Part shown: positions 17,305 through 26,962 of the stretch, one piece after another
Position numbering within the stretch: position 1 is the stretch's first letter
Layout of the letters: every line of letters begins with the position of its first letter
Assembly (NCBI GenBank): GCA_023475345.1
Contig: JAMCWD010000008.1
Coordinates: 1-57,800, forward strand
DNA length: 57,800 bases
Source of the DNA: Chloroflexota bacterium
GTDB lineage: Bacteria > Vulcanimicrobiota > JAMCWD01
Reading direction: 5' to 3'
Position numbers and translations under genes: made by a program
The notes under the pieces: model-generated
Told to the model about the DNA's origin: nothing
Database searches by the model: none
Seen by the model: only the letters and a program-made list of their open reading frames with translations

Positions 17305-17333
17305 TTGCAGATGAATTTCAATTAAGGCAGCCT

Positions 17334-17972
17334 CTACGGCAGCCGCCAGTGCCCTTCAATCCAGAAACCATAGTGGTTCCAATGGCCGGGAATCCAGATC
17401 ATGCCCGCGTTTTCCACAGCACGCCAGTGCCCCTCGATCCAAAAACCATCATGGTTCCAATGACCCGGCTCCCAGACCATCCCGTCAGGGGAAGGTCCGA
17501 CCGGACGCCAGTGCCCTGTGATAAACACTCCCTCGCTGTTCCAGTGACTGGGGATCCATTCCCAGCCGTCCCGCGAGGCCTGACGCCAGTGTCCATCCAC
17601 CCAGAAGCCGTCGTACCAGTAGCCGGGATCCCAGACCATGTCGGCGGGGCCGGACGCTACAGGCTGCCAGTGGCCGGGGATGAAGCGATCCTCATCGTCG
17701 AATGCGCCGTCCACCCAGACTGACCCGTCCAGGGAGAGCGGCCGCCAGTAGCCGGACACCACTACCCCGCTGGGCAGGTTTACCGGGGCCACCCAGACGT
17801 AATTCGGGCCGGGCGCAGGGCTGGTTGGGCCTGGTGCGGGGCTGGTAGGGCCGGAAGCCGCACCGGGCGGCGGTGAAGCAGGGCCGGGCGAATCGTCGTC
17901 ATCAGCCCATGCCGAAAGCGGAAGCAAGAAGAGAGTTGCCAGTAACAGGATTAGCCATAGATTCTTACGCAA
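17334..17972 (-). CDS. Secreted GHW/YXWGXW-type repeat protein
   Basis: The product has 212 residues from a TTG start with AAGGAGGG seven bases upstream. A signal peptide (ends SAWA) is followed by a short acidic and Pro/Ala-rich stretch with PGPTSPAPGP repeats, then seven or so tandem units of about 20 residues built on V-W-x-P-G-H-W and G-F-W-I-E-G-H-W-R. These resemble YXWGXW/BBGW repeats of exported proteins. Tryptophan content is very high. It is probably a beta-repeat surface or periplasmic protein; no enzymatic residues are seen. Confidence 0.8.
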   Translation of the reverse strand: MRKNLWLILLLATLFLLPLSAWADDDDSPGPASPPPGAASGPTSPAPGPTSPAPGPNYVWVAPVNLPSGVVVSGYWRPLSLDGSVWVDGAFDDEDRFIPGHWQPVASGPADMVWDPGYWYDGFWVDGHWRQASRDGWEWIPSHWNSEGVFITGHWRPVGPSPDGMVWEPGHWNHDGFWIEGHWRAVENAGMIWIPGHWNHYGFWIEGHWRLP

Positions 17973-18304
17973 AATATACCCTCCTTGTTAAAAAAATGAA
18001 CCTGATTAAATATTCCTTTTTCCCTTGAAAATCCCTTTTCTTTTATTTGAGGAACACGATATTTATCTTTCTATTTCCTCCCTTTTTTCGTTCCTGAAAA
18101 ATAAAATACACTGTGAAGATCTGCGCAATTCTTCGCACATACTGTGGAAACCGGACGGGCGGGAAAACTCCGCCCCAACAAACTTAAAACAGGAACCCTC
18201 GATATCTGCGCACTCTGCGTAAGTCTCCGCGTCCTCTGCGGTTAAACCCGGTGATGGCACAAACCTTCGCATGGCGGTAAGGGAGCCTGCTTTCGGGCAA
18301 TTCA
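17973..18304. other. Intergenic stretch with a dispersed CTCTGCG-type repeat, no gene
   Basis: No gene is supported. An AT-rich part upstream of the GHW-repeat gene probably contains its promoter. At 18203-18243 there is a tandem TCTGCG motif (ATCTGCGCACTCTGCG, then CTCCGCGTCCTCTGCGG), a dispersed sequence seen between genes in many environmental genomes. Confidence 0.5.
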
Positions 18305-18760
18305 TTAATAAAGCGAATACTTGCGAACCTGGCTGGGGGTTCCTCTTTTTTGCATCTTTTTCACTTCTTGTATAATTTCATCAAAACCAGGGAATGCGAA
18401 GCTGTCAATCTGAAACGCATCTACACTATCGCCGAATACCGCAGTCTTGAAAAATTTCTTGGAAGGTTTGGGGGGATAAAATATTTTAAGCTGATCCCAT
18501 TGTATCGAATAACTCCGGCCGCCGCATTTATAAACGAGCCCTTCGTTGTAAAGCCGGAACTTTTTCGTCAGATTCCTGAAGAAAATCAATGCCAGGCAGC
18601 CGAGCAGTAAAACCGCGAAAATTATAAATGCCAGGCCTATGGGCTGCCATATTCGGCTGTATTGGAGGCCATAGTAAATCAGGGCCAGGCTGATTAATAC
18701 ATTCAAACCGCCCAGAATAAAAAAATCCCTCGTTAATCCGCCTTTATATTCTTTTCCCAA
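18305..18760 (-). CDS. Membrane protein with PH-like cytoplasmic domain
   Basis: The product has 151 residues from a TTG preceded by GGGGGTG. There are two N-terminal transmembrane helices (LGGLNVLISLALIYYGL, IGLAFIIFAVLLLGCLALIFF). A soluble domain follows whose pattern (FRLYNEGLVYK, YSIQWDQLKIFY, IDSFAFPGFDEIIQEV) matches DUF6585-like pleckstrin-fold proteins. Function unknown. Confidence 0.7.
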   Translation of the reverse strand: MGKEYKGGLTRDFFILGGLNVLISLALIYYGLQYSRIWQPIGLAFIIFAVLLLGCLALIFFRNLTKKFRLYNEGLVYKCGGRSYSIQWDQLKIFYPPKPSKKFFKTAVFGDSVDAFQIDSFAFPGFDEIIQEVKKMQKRGTPSQVRKYSLY

Positions 18761-18842
18761 TATTTCACCCCCAGGGATGAATTTTCTTAAACAAGCGGGT
18801 AAATTCCTGCCGCTATTTATTTTAAAAATTAATTTACAGGGA

Positions 18843-21155
18843 TCATGCGGTCCAAACCATGTTTCTTCCGCCTTCCTTGGCCCGGTAAAGGGCCGCGTCC
18901 GCCGCGTTCAAAAGCTGGCTTTTATTAGCCCCGTCATCGGGAAAAGCTGCTATACCGATGCTGGCCGTAAGCTTCACATCATGGCCTTCGAAATGTTTTT
19001 CAATTTCTCGCCTTATAGATTCTCCGATTTCTACGGCATTTTTCTTTCCCGTGCCGTGAAGGAGAATAACGAATTCGTCGCCGCCATACCTGCATGCAAG
19101 ATCGTTTTCTTTTTCAAAACCCCGCAGTATCCGGGCTATTTCCCGCAGAGCGATGTCCCCGCTGGGATGCCCCAGCCTGTCGTTATATTGCTTGAAATAA
19201 TCGGTATCAATCATAAGAAGCGATACCGCCCTCCCATGCTTCCGGGCGTCTTCCAACTCATCGGCCAGAGAATCGTGGAAGTGGCGGTGAGTATAAAGTC
19301 CGGTCAGGCCGTCCGTCGTCGCCATATCCGAAATTCTTTCGAAGAGATCGGCGTTTCTTATTGCAAGGGCCGCCTGGTACGCCAGGGTCCTGAAAAGATC
19401 ATAGTGTCTTTCCTTAAATGTTCCCGGCCTGTCCGCCCCGGTATAAAATACCGCGAACACTTCGTTTTCCACCATCAACGGGGCAACCATAACCGATTTT
19501 TCATAATCGAGAAGGTTCGCAAGCTTCGTTTCGCCCGTATCCTCAATGAGCAAAGCCTTTTTCTCCCTCACCACCCAGCCGAGGAGCCCTTCCTTCGCCA
19601 GCGGGGATAAATTTGCCAGCACATCGCTGTAAGGGCCTCTTACTTTCCACGGCTCCATCAGGGGCGAGCCCGCATCATAATAAAAAAGCGCGACGGTACT
19701 GGCGGGGAACATCAACAGGGTATTGTCCATGATGGAATTCAGAGTCTCTTCAATGGAAAGACTCACGGCAAGCTCCTGCCCCAGCTTCATCAAGCCTTCA
19801 AGCTGCCTGACGCGGAAATCCAACTCTTCGTTCATTTTTTGCTGGCGCTTCAAAACATTATGCTGCACTTCGTATAGCTGGGACGCCCTTATTGCTATCG
19901 CCCCCGCATTTGCAAGCATGGAAAGCAGTTGTAAGTGTTCCTGGCTGAAATAATCGGGCCGCGGCGCACCTGCATAAATCGCGCCCAGGGTCTCATTCTG
20001 GACTATCAGCGGGACGCACATCACGGAACGCTCGCCTTCAAAGATACGCTTCCCGTCGGAGGTTTCATTCATGTCCGAAACCATCATCGGGTATCCTTTT
20101 TCTATGGTGCGCCGGACAATGTTCTCCTCAAGCTTCAGCATGGTGGAATATTTCAGCGATTCTATGTGAGGCGTCAATGACCGGGCGGGCACAAGCTTTT
20201 TTCCTTCAATCAAAAATATGACACAACTCTGAAAAACAACCAACCTTCTGAGCATGTTGAGTATTACTTCGAGAGTGTCTTCAAGACCGGCCGTTGTTCC
20301 GAGCGACTGCCCGACTTCGAAAAAAATCGAAAGCTCATCCACCTTGCGCTGGAGGGCCTTGCCCAGGGCGACATTTTCTTTTTTAAGGGATTCCGCCTCA
20401 TGTTCGGCAATTGAAAGAAGGCGGTTCAGATCTTCCTGGGCCATGGCTTTTTTCTGCTCTATGGAATACTGCATGGCAAGCCTCAAAACAACAAGAGGCA
20501 CCGCTAAAATTAAAATGTACGATTCGTTTATTCTCCCCACGGGCAGTATGAACAACGCCATCGGCCCGAACCCGATATTAAGCCATCTTGCCCTTTCTTT
20601 AAGCTGCATCCATGTCTTCTGAACGTCTTTTGAAAGCATGCCCATAGCCGTCGAAGCTATAAGATAGTCAACGACGCCGTATATTACCAGGGCGGAAAGG
20701 GCGGCGATAATGCCCCTGGTCGATACGGGCGCAGCTTCCCCGGAAAGTATCATATAAGCCAGGCCCGAAATGCAGATCGTCTGTACCGAGATGCCGACAT
20801 CGGCCAGTATCTCCCAGAACCCCCACTGTTTTCGGGCAATATCCCTGAGCAGAGCGGCACCCGCGGCCATCAGCCCGGCCAGCCCCGGCCCCGAAACGAT
20901 GATAACCGCCATGTAAATACAAAGCGATACGCTTGCAAACCCGAAATTCGGCAGCTTGACCGCAGATATTTCAGACAATAAAAGCAACAGCGCAAGGATT
21001 GAAAGAAGCGGCTTGTCCTCCGGCCGGATATTAATATTCAACACACACCAGATCAGGAATATTACACTGATCCCCGCTATTGCGAATAAGTAATTATGGG
21101 CCCGCCTTGCATCCCGGAGATCTTCTTCGATATTGTTTATCTTGCTCTCTCTCAT
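18843..21155 (-). CDS. Membrane GAF-GAF diguanylate cyclase
   Basis: The product has 770 residues. About six N-terminal transmembrane segments form a MASE-like sensor (residues about 15-220), then a short coiled coil, two GAF domains (about 270-420 and 450-590), and a C-terminal GGDEF domain with intact GGDEF at 691-695. The inhibitory site is KEND at 682-685 instead of RxxD, so product feedback may be weakened. The enzyme makes cyclic di-GMP from two GTP. The start overlaps the stop of the upstream secreted-protein gene by ATGA, so it is the last gene of a three-gene operon. Confidence 0.9.
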   Translation of the reverse strand: MRESKINNIEEDLRDARRAHNYLFAIAGISVIFLIWCVLNINIRPEDKPLLSILALLLLLSEISAVKLPNFGFASVSLCIYMAVIIVSGPGLAGLMAAGAALLRDIARKQWGFWEILADVGISVQTICISGLAYMILSGEAAPVSTRGIIAALSALVIYGVVDYLIASTAMGMLSKDVQKTWMQLKERARWLNIGFGPMALFILPVGRINESYILILAVPLVVLRLAMQYSIEQKKAMAQEDLNRLLSIAEHEAESLKKENVALGKALQRKVDELSIFFEVGQSLGTTAGLEDTLEVILNMLRRLVVFQSCVIFLIEGKKLVPARSLTPHIESLKYSTMLKLEENIVRRTIEKGYPMMVSDMNETSDGKRIFEGERSVMCVPLIVQNETLGAIYAGAPRPDYFSQEHLQLLSMLANAGAIAIRASQLYEVQHNVLKRQQKMNEELDFRVRQLEGLMKLGQELAVSLSIEETLNSIMDNTLLMFPASTVALFYYDAGSPLMEPWKVRGPYSDVLANLSPLAKEGLLGWVVREKKALLIEDTGETKLANLLDYEKSVMVAPLMVENEVFAVFYTGADRPGTFKERHYDLFRTLAYQAALAIRNADLFERISDMATTDGLTGLYTHRHFHDSLADELEDARKHGRAVSLLMIDTDYFKQYNDRLGHPSGDIALREIARILRGFEKENDLACRYGGDEFVILLHGTGKKNAVEIGESIRREIEKHFEGHDVKLTASIGIAAFPDDGANKSQLLNAADAALYRAKEGGRNMVWTA

Positions 21156-21814
21156 ATTTTATCTTTCAAAGTTATATTGCCGTAATCAAGATCAAGGCGA
21201 AGAACCTCGCCGGATTTCAGCCCGACCGGTATTCTCCAGCCTGCAGACTTATTCCACCCATTGATAACCGCAGTAATTTCATATTCTCCTTCGGGCAGGG
21301 GATAAAGTATATACCTTCCTGAAGAATCGGCGGTACAACTCCTGACAACCCCCATCGTATCATCGTATTCCGAATTTTTTTTATCAGCCAATTTCTTATC
21401 GAAAAGGGAGCTTTTCAACTCCCCGGGGAGATCGCTCCTTCCCGGATGAGCAGAGACTTTGATGTCTCTGAGAGGCAGGATAAAATCACCTTTTTTTAAA
21501 GACACGAACCCCCACACAAGACCCTGTTTCGTCTTTTCGGCATTGGAGATTTTATTATTTATATCTTTTGACAGATCGACTTTTCCCGGCACGTCGAAGC
21601 TGACCTGTCTCTTTTTATAATCTATGGTTACCGTTCCGGGGAATTTTTCCGAAAGGTCATTAAGCGATATGAACAGCTCCCCGTTCTTATCGATTATCCT
21701 TGCCGGGATCTTTTCCCCGTTCCATAAAACATCAAAGCCTGCCGCTGCGAATACCGCAGCGCCCAGTACCACGAATAACAGGGCGCATATAAATATCTTT
21801 AATTTTTTATTCAT
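21152..21814 (-). CDS. Secreted protein with copper-amine-oxidase-like N-domain and carboxypeptidase regulatory-like domain
   Basis: The product has 220 residues. A signal peptide (ends FAAAG) precedes a copper-amine-oxidase N-like module (VLWNGEKIP, FISLNDLSEKF), which is common in surface proteins of Firmicutes and candidate phyla. The C-terminal half has a beta-sandwich of the carboxypeptidase-regulatory/CnaB type (SSGRYILYPLPEGEYEITA). No catalytic site is seen. It is translationally coupled to the downstream diguanylate cyclase and lies 8 bases after the previous gene. Confidence 0.75.
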   Translation of the reverse strand: MNKKLKIFICALLFVVLGAAVFAAAGFDVLWNGEKIPARIIDKNGELFISLNDLSEKFPGTVTIDYKKRQVSFDVPGKVDLSKDINNKISNAEKTKQGLVWGFVSLKKGDFILPLRDIKVSAHPGRSDLPGELKSSLFDKKLADKKNSEYDDTMGVVRSCTADSSGRYILYPLPEGEYEITAVINGWNKSAGWRIPVGLKSGEVLRLDLDYGNITLKDKI

Positions 21815-21822
21815 GTCCCGTC

Positions 21823-22842
21823 TTATTTCTCCCCTTTTGATCCACTCCCTTTAATCTTCAGGATTACGGGATAATTGGAGGCTCCCTGGGGCATCGTCAA
21901 AAGCCTGATCTTCTTTACACCGTAAGGTTTCAGCAATACACGGGCCAGCAATACCTGCTGATAAGCCCCTGTCGGAGGAACGGATATCAAATTGCCGTCA
22001 AGGAATGCTGTGAAGGCTGCGGTACCCCCTCTGGGCTGGAAAAATATATTCACCGTTCCCGGCCCGGCCAGGGGGTTTTCAAGCACAAGATCGATTTCCT
22101 GTACGATCCCGTAACTTCCGCGTAAATGCCTGCCTTCAACCACCGTATCGACAATCGCATCGCCGATGGTTATAACCAGATCAGGATCAGGAATCCTGTA
22201 TTTTCTCAGGAGCCTGACATCGGTCAATGTATATGCTCCCCATGAATGGACGTCCCCTTCGGCGCCGGGGGGCGGGAAGGAAAAAGTTTCTTCCGGGGAG
22301 GAGAGCGCAAAAAGCCCGAAATTGACCGGGCCGCCTGATAAAAGGGCCATATCCATATAGCCGCTGATTACCTCGTCGGGCGGAAGTTTTATCTCCGATA
22401 TAACGGCGGTCTCGCCGGGATTGATATTTAAGATTTCTCCGGTCCCCGATTCGCGCGCCCTCAGGTATGATGACGCAGACCTGCGCCCGGCGGTAAAAGC
22501 ATCTTTACCGGGTTCGAATTCCGACTTCCTGATGACCAGTTCCGCTTTATTGCCGGTAAGGTTTACGACCGCCAGGACAAGAGTCAGATCCGGTATTTCC
22601 GTGTTCCCCTGGTGATAAAAATGGAAACGCACGGGGCCTGTCCTGCTCACCGCGCCGCCGTACAGAAGCCCTCTCCCGGTTACCCTCTCCGGATGGTCGG
22701 AGAAATGAAGAAAAGCCGGCGGTATTTCAGGGAATGTAGTCTCTCCGGTATCCGCCGCGGCAGCCGATATCAGTACCACTGCGATAACCGCCGATAACAA
22801 GGTCATCCTTATAACAACACCATTCTTAAATAACAGGTTCAT
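21823..22842 (-). CDS. Secreted protein of unknown function
   Basis: The product has 339 residues starting at the ATG at 22842, with GGGGG just upstream. A signal peptide (ends ISAAAAD) is followed by an all-beta sequence, with GxxxFHFYHQGNT-type and late LVLENPLAGPG segments suggestive of Ig-like or jelly-roll sandwiches. No membrane anchor, LPXTG or enzymatic motif is found. It is the first gene of the operon with the copper-amine-oxidase-like protein and the GGDEF protein, so it may contribute to a surface feature controlled by cyclic di-GMP. Confidence 0.7.
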   Translation of the reverse strand: MNLLFKNGVVIRMTLLSAVIAVVLISAAAADTGETTFPEIPPAFLHFSDHPERVTGRGLLYGGAVSRTGPVRFHFYHQGNTEIPDLTLVLAVVNLTGNKAELVIRKSEFEPGKDAFTAGRRSASSYLRARESGTGEILNINPGETAVISEIKLPPDEVISGYMDMALLSGGPVNFGLFALSSPEETFSFPPPGAEGDVHSWGAYTLTDVRLLRKYRIPDPDLVITIGDAIVDTVVEGRHLRGSYGIVQEIDLVLENPLAGPGTVNIFFQPRGGTAAFTAFLDGNLISVPPTGAYQQVLLARVLLKPYGVKKIRLLTMPQGASNYPVILKIKGSGSKGEK

Positions 22843-22900
22843 CAATCCCCCGAATAATCTGTTGTATTCTTTCTATCAATACAATCTTACATCCTTCGTT

Positions 22901-22930
22901 AATATAGCGAGAATTAATATAGCGAGAATT
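22901..22930. repeat. Perfect 15-base tandem duplication in divergent promoter region
   Basis: AATATAGCGAGAATT occurs twice with no gap (22901-22915 and 22916-22930). It lies in the 194-base region between the divergent genes at 22842 and 23037. It could be a pair of regulator sites or a recent slippage duplication. Confidence 0.8.
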
Positions 22931-23036
22931 TCCGGGTATTCGAAATAGAGCCCCCCCGATTATTATTCCGGGCTTCTGCAGGAAAGTCGGGCGGCCAAAA
23001 GAATTAACAAGCAAAATTAATACAACGGAGCGGTCG

Positions 23037-24509
23037 ATGTCGAAAAAATTCTTTGTCGGAGGGTTCTCCTTTTTTCTCATAGCATTTATGATTGCCGCAT
23101 TATTTATTAACGGCTGCGGAGCCGCGTCAGGCGGCGGAGGCGGAGGCGGGAACAATATTTCAACCTTGACCTCGATAATAATATCCCCGGTGCTGTCAAA
23201 CCTTATCCCCGGCGGGAATCAGCAATATGCGGCCACCGGCTATTACAGCGACGGCACCAATAAAGATATTACGAATACCGCTGCATGGTCGTGCGACAAC
23301 GCCGCTGCGGGTGTTATAACCGCCACCACGGGATATTTCACGGCTGCTAATCCCGCTACGGTACAGGTTGGAAATATAACCGCGACAAAAGATTCCAGGA
23401 CCAGTAATTCTGCAAGAGCAGTGGTCGTACCGGGCGGAAGCCAGGGCGTTACCGCTGCTGCGGGCGGCTACCACTCGCTTGCATTCAAGAACGATGCGAA
23501 CGGTTTCGCATGGGCATGGGGATGGAACGGCAATGGCCAGCTCGGTGTCGGAGACACTACACTGAGAAGCGTGCCCACAAGGGTTTTAACCATATCGACG
23601 GTAGCATCCGTCGCAGGGGGCAACCAGCATTCGATAGCATTGCTGAATAACGGCACTGTGATGACATGGGGCTATAATAACTACGGTCAGTTGGGCGATA
23701 ACACACAGATAGACAAGAATACTCCCCAGGCGCTTGCCCTGACGAATATCATAGCGGTTGCCGCCGGAGATAATCATACCCTGGCTCTCGTCAACGACGG
23801 GACGTTGTGGGTATGGGGAAGAAACAACAACGGTCAGTTAGGTGACGGTACACAGGTCAACAGGCTGGTTCCTGTTAAAATTTCAATAAGCGATGTTATT
23901 GCCATAGCCGCGGGCGGCAATCATTCGATGGCGTTGAAAAGCGACGGTACGTTGTGGACATGGGGAGATAACAGCAACGGCCAACTCGGAGACAATACTA
24001 TAATCCAGCGCCTGAGACCCGTACAGGTAAGCACTCTTTCGGGTATAACGGCGATTTCAGGAGGGAGCCTGCATTCTCTTGCGCTGAAAAGCAACGGCAC
24101 CGTCTGGGCATGGGGAGATAACTTGTACGGCCAGCTTGGGACAGGAAACATCATCGACAGCCATGTTCCGGTCCAGATGAATAATTTAGCAGGCATTATT
24201 GGAATTTCAGCAGGCGGCGAGCATTCGCTTGCGTTGAAAAGCGGCGGCACCGTCTGGGCGACCGGGAGAAACAATCACGGCCAGCTCGGAGATAATTCCA
24301 TACTTGACAAAAGCACCCCATTTCAGATTCCTGGCTTCACCAATGTTATCGCTGTTTCCGGCGGTTACTGGCACAGCATTGCAGTCAGGATCAACGGCAC
24401 TGACGGCACTGTCTGGGCATGGGGATATAACTTCTATGGCCAGCTTGGCGACGGGACAAGCGGTGGTGCGGCGGATAAGCTTGTACCGACCCAGACGAAC
24501 GCTTTCTAA
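23037..24509 (+). CDS. RCC1-repeat lipoprotein with Ig-like domain
   Basis: The product has 490 residues. The N-terminus is hydrophobic and ends in FINGC, a plausible lipobox, followed by a glycine-rich linker. An Ig-like BIG2-type domain occupies about residues 45-130 (YAATGYYSDGTNKDIT). Seven RCC1-type blades follow (repeat core WGxNxxGQLGDGT, GxxHSLALK), enough for a full beta-propeller. In bacteria such proteins are surface-exposed and of unknown ligand. GGAG lies 8 bases before the ATG. Confidence 0.88.
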   Translation: MSKKFFVGGFSFFLIAFMIAALFINGCGAASGGGGGGGNNISTLTSIIISPVLSNLIPGGNQQYAATGYYSDGTNKDITNTAAWSCDNAAAGVITATTGYFTAANPATVQVGNITATKDSRTSNSARAVVVPGGSQGVTAAAGGYHSLAFKNDANGFAWAWGWNGNGQLGVGDTTLRSVPTRVLTISTVASVAGGNQHSIALLNNGTVMTWGYNNYGQLGDNTQIDKNTPQALALTNIIAVAAGDNHTLALVNDGTLWVWGRNNNGQLGDGTQVNRLVPVKISISDVIAIAAGGNHSMALKSDGTLWTWGDNSNGQLGDNTIIQRLRPVQVSTLSGITAISGGSLHSLALKSNGTVWAWGDNLYGQLGTGNIIDSHVPVQMNNLAGIIGISAGGEHSLALKSGGTVWATGRNNHGQLGDNSILDKSTPFQIPGFTNVIAVSGGYWHSIAVRINGTDGTVWAWGYNFYGQLGDGTSGGAADKLVPTQTNAF

Positions 24510-24700
24510 AATGTTTTAGACTCATTGGGGACGTTGGCCTGAACCGCAGAGAGAGCGGATAAACGCAGGGCTTTTCTATTTCAAATCCCCGGGCGACCCG
24601 GCATCAGTTAAAAAATTTGAGCCGTTCCGTTTAAATAATTAAAAGGGAGAAAGCCTCCCGTCCCGAAATTATTATCTATCAGATACACTGGAGGTATATT

Positions 24701-26677
24701 GTGCTGAATAAGTTATCCCGCATTTTTATTATAGCCCTGGCATTAATAGTTCTGCTCCCCGGCGTATATGCCGCTTCGCCGCCGGATCAGCAGGGGAAGC
24801 CTGTCCACGAAGAGTGGCATAAAATATTGTTCTGGGGCGAGCCGATAACATTTGAAAAATATACCGTCGAGGAAATGCCGGACGGAAACCTTTCCGTAAA
24901 ATCCGACATGAAAAGCGCCGTGCTCCAGGATGCCGTCAGGCAGGAAACCGAAACGACGGTCGGTTGTATCGTAAAGCCCGATTTTACACCGGTCTCGTTC
25001 GTAAGGACGGAGATCACCGCAACGGAAGAGAAAACTGTCAGCGGGAAAATAAAGGACGGCAAGCTGACGCTGGAATTTTCCACGCCCGGCATGAACCGGA
25101 CGGAGGAGATGCTTTTCCCCCCCGGCACTTACTTTTTCAACACGATTGAAGAGATCCTGAGACATGAAGAGCTTACACCCGGCAAACTCCTCACGTATCC
25201 CATATTCGACGAGGGGGCGCTGTCCTTCGGCATGCTGGCTGTAAAAGTCATCGGGAAAGAGCAGCACAAGGTCGGAGATGAAATGCCCGAACTGATGCGG
25301 CTCCAGATCGAGAACACCCTCCTGCCCGGTGTCGTCATGATCCAGTGGATGGACGACAAAAACCAGGTAGTAGAAACCGAAGCCCCCGCGCTGGGCCTCA
25401 CCCTTTACAGGAGTTCGGAAAAAGAAGCATCCACCCCCCTGAAGCTGCCCCAGATGGCCGCCATACGCTATATCCAGAGCAATTTCATGCTCATCCCCAT
25501 GAACCGGGTAAGCAGGCTTACGATGCGGCTTGTTTCGCAGGATTCGAATATCGGCGACATCGCAGTCAATGACGTAACACAGAGGCTTGAAGTCTTCCCG
25601 CCCGATCTTAAAACGGGGCTTTTAACGGTCGATAAAATAAATACAACGACCCTTAACCCCCTGTCTCTCCCGGTGGAAGGGCTGAACCTCAATCCTTATC
25701 TTGCCCCGACACAATATGTCCAGTCGATGGATCCCGATATCCAGAATATCGCAAGAGAGATAGTAGGGAACGAGAAGGATTCGTGGAAGGCCGCGCTGCT
25801 TATTAACGACTGGGTTTTCAGGAACCTCAGGAAGGGCCAGATCAACGCCAGTTTCGCATCTGCAAGAGAAGTTTTGAGGTCACGCGAGGGCGATTGCACC
25901 GAGCATACGGTTTTATTTGCGGCGCTGGCGCGCGCATCAGGCATCCCCGTGCGTGCAAATACCGGACTTTATTATAACGCAGGGACGTTCGGGTATCACA
26001 TGTGGCCGGAAGTCTTCGTAGGGGAGTGGGTCCCGGTTGACCCTACGTTCGGGCAGACGCCCGCCGACCCCGGCCATATAATACTCGGGACGGGGTCGCT
26101 TGATGACGCTTCCCGCATCCAGTTCGCCATAGGGCTTCTCCGCTCGATCAAAAGGCTGGACATAAGCATAATGAGCTTTACAATGGGCGGCAAGACATAC
26201 CGGGTGGAAAGGCCCGGCACCGGCGGGATAATCAAGGACGGCAGGTATATAAATAAGATTTATTCTGTTGAAATGGAAGCGGCCGGGGGATGGAAATTTT
26301 CTGAAGACCCCAGGAACGGCTACATGATTTTCTCCCTTGCCCCTGCCGATCCGGGGACAGCGATAACTCTCTTCGGCGAAATGGTGCCGGAAAAAACGAC
26401 CTCCGAGCAATATTTCAAAATTCAGATCCCCACTTATAAAAAAATGGTCGAAAACTTCAAGGTCGTTAAGGCCGGGTATATCAAAGAGGGGAAGGAAAAA
26501 ACCTACAGGGTTTATTTTTCGGGCAGGTCCGGCGAGATAAATTTCGTCATGATCCAGTATATCTATGTCCATGACGGGATAGCGTACGTCCTTGCCTCAA
26601 CGTATCCCGTGAGCCTGGAAAAAAATTATCTCCCTAAGGTAAAAGAGATGATGAACACTTTCCATTTTATAAAATAA
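24701..26677 (+). CDS. Secreted transglutaminase-like protein
   Basis: The product has 658 residues from a GTG with GGAGG upstream. A signal peptide (ends VYAAS) leads into a roughly 330-residue beta-rich region. The transglutaminase core has Cys399 (EGDCTEH), His433 (GYHMWPEV) and Asp447 (VPVDPTFG), the papain-like triad. A further beta domain follows it. Bacterial members of this group are usually proteases or peptidases acting outside the membrane and are often of unknown substrate. Confidence 0.85.
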   Translation: MLNKLSRIFIIALALIVLLPGVYAASPPDQQGKPVHEEWHKILFWGEPITFEKYTVEEMPDGNLSVKSDMKSAVLQDAVRQETETTVGCIVKPDFTPVSFVRTEITATEEKTVSGKIKDGKLTLEFSTPGMNRTEEMLFPPGTYFFNTIEEILRHEELTPGKLLTYPIFDEGALSFGMLAVKVIGKEQHKVGDEMPELMRLQIENTLLPGVVMIQWMDDKNQVVETEAPALGLTLYRSSEKEASTPLKLPQMAAIRYIQSNFMLIPMNRVSRLTMRLVSQDSNIGDIAVNDVTQRLEVFPPDLKTGLLTVDKINTTTLNPLSLPVEGLNLNPYLAPTQYVQSMDPDIQNIAREIVGNEKDSWKAALLINDWVFRNLRKGQINASFASAREVLRSREGDCTEHTVLFAALARASGIPVRANTGLYYNAGTFGYHMWPEVFVGEWVPVDPTFGQTPADPGHIILGTGSLDDASRIQFAIGLLRSIKRLDISIMSFTMGGKTYRVERPGTGGIIKDGRYINKIYSVEMEAAGGWKFSEDPRNGYMIFSLAPADPGTAITLFGEMVPEKTTSEQYFKIQIPTYKKMVENFKVVKAGYIKEGKEKTYRVYFSGRSGEINFVMIQYIYVHDGIAYVLASTYPVSLEKNYLPKVKEMMNTFHFIK

Positions 26678-26806
26678 AAAACAAAGTCTCTGCCTGCACG
26701 AAACGAACTACAACTTCGATTTCAGCAGGTAAAAAAATCTAAAATCCAAATAAAACATTACCGGTTAAAACCGGCCTTGACTTTACAACGGTATCTTCTG
26801 GAAATA

Positions 26807-26962
26807 TTACTTCATTTTGATGCAATATTCACAGAGCCAGCCGTCCTGACTCTGCGTGATATGGGGCCATGAAAGGCAAAATAACTGGCCGCAGCAACTG
26901 CAAGGAATAAGGGTGCTTGTCTCTTCGTCATGTTCACAGCCGGGATAGCTACAAACTGACAT
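26807..26962 (-). CDS. 51-residue cysteine-rich, probably zinc-binding protein
   Basis: The ATG at 26962 has GGAGGTGA with 6-base spacing, a strong site that marks a real small gene. The product contains CSYPGC (C4, C9), C21, C23, C24, C29 and CEYC (C44, C47), eight cysteines in 51 residues, plus H11 and H34. The pattern fits a B-box or treble-clef double zinc site. An annotator using a usual minimum length would miss it. A weak palindrome at 26761-26774 lies 33 bases beyond the stop. Role unknown. Confidence 0.75.
   Translation of the reverse strand: MSVCSYPGCEHDEETSTLIPCSCCGQLFCLSWPHITQSQDGWLCEYCIKMK

Noticed and set aside
18203..18243. Tandem CTCTGCG-type sequence considered as a regulatory array
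   Set aside because: It is a common dispersed intergenic sequence in environmental genomes, without a fixed relation to genes.
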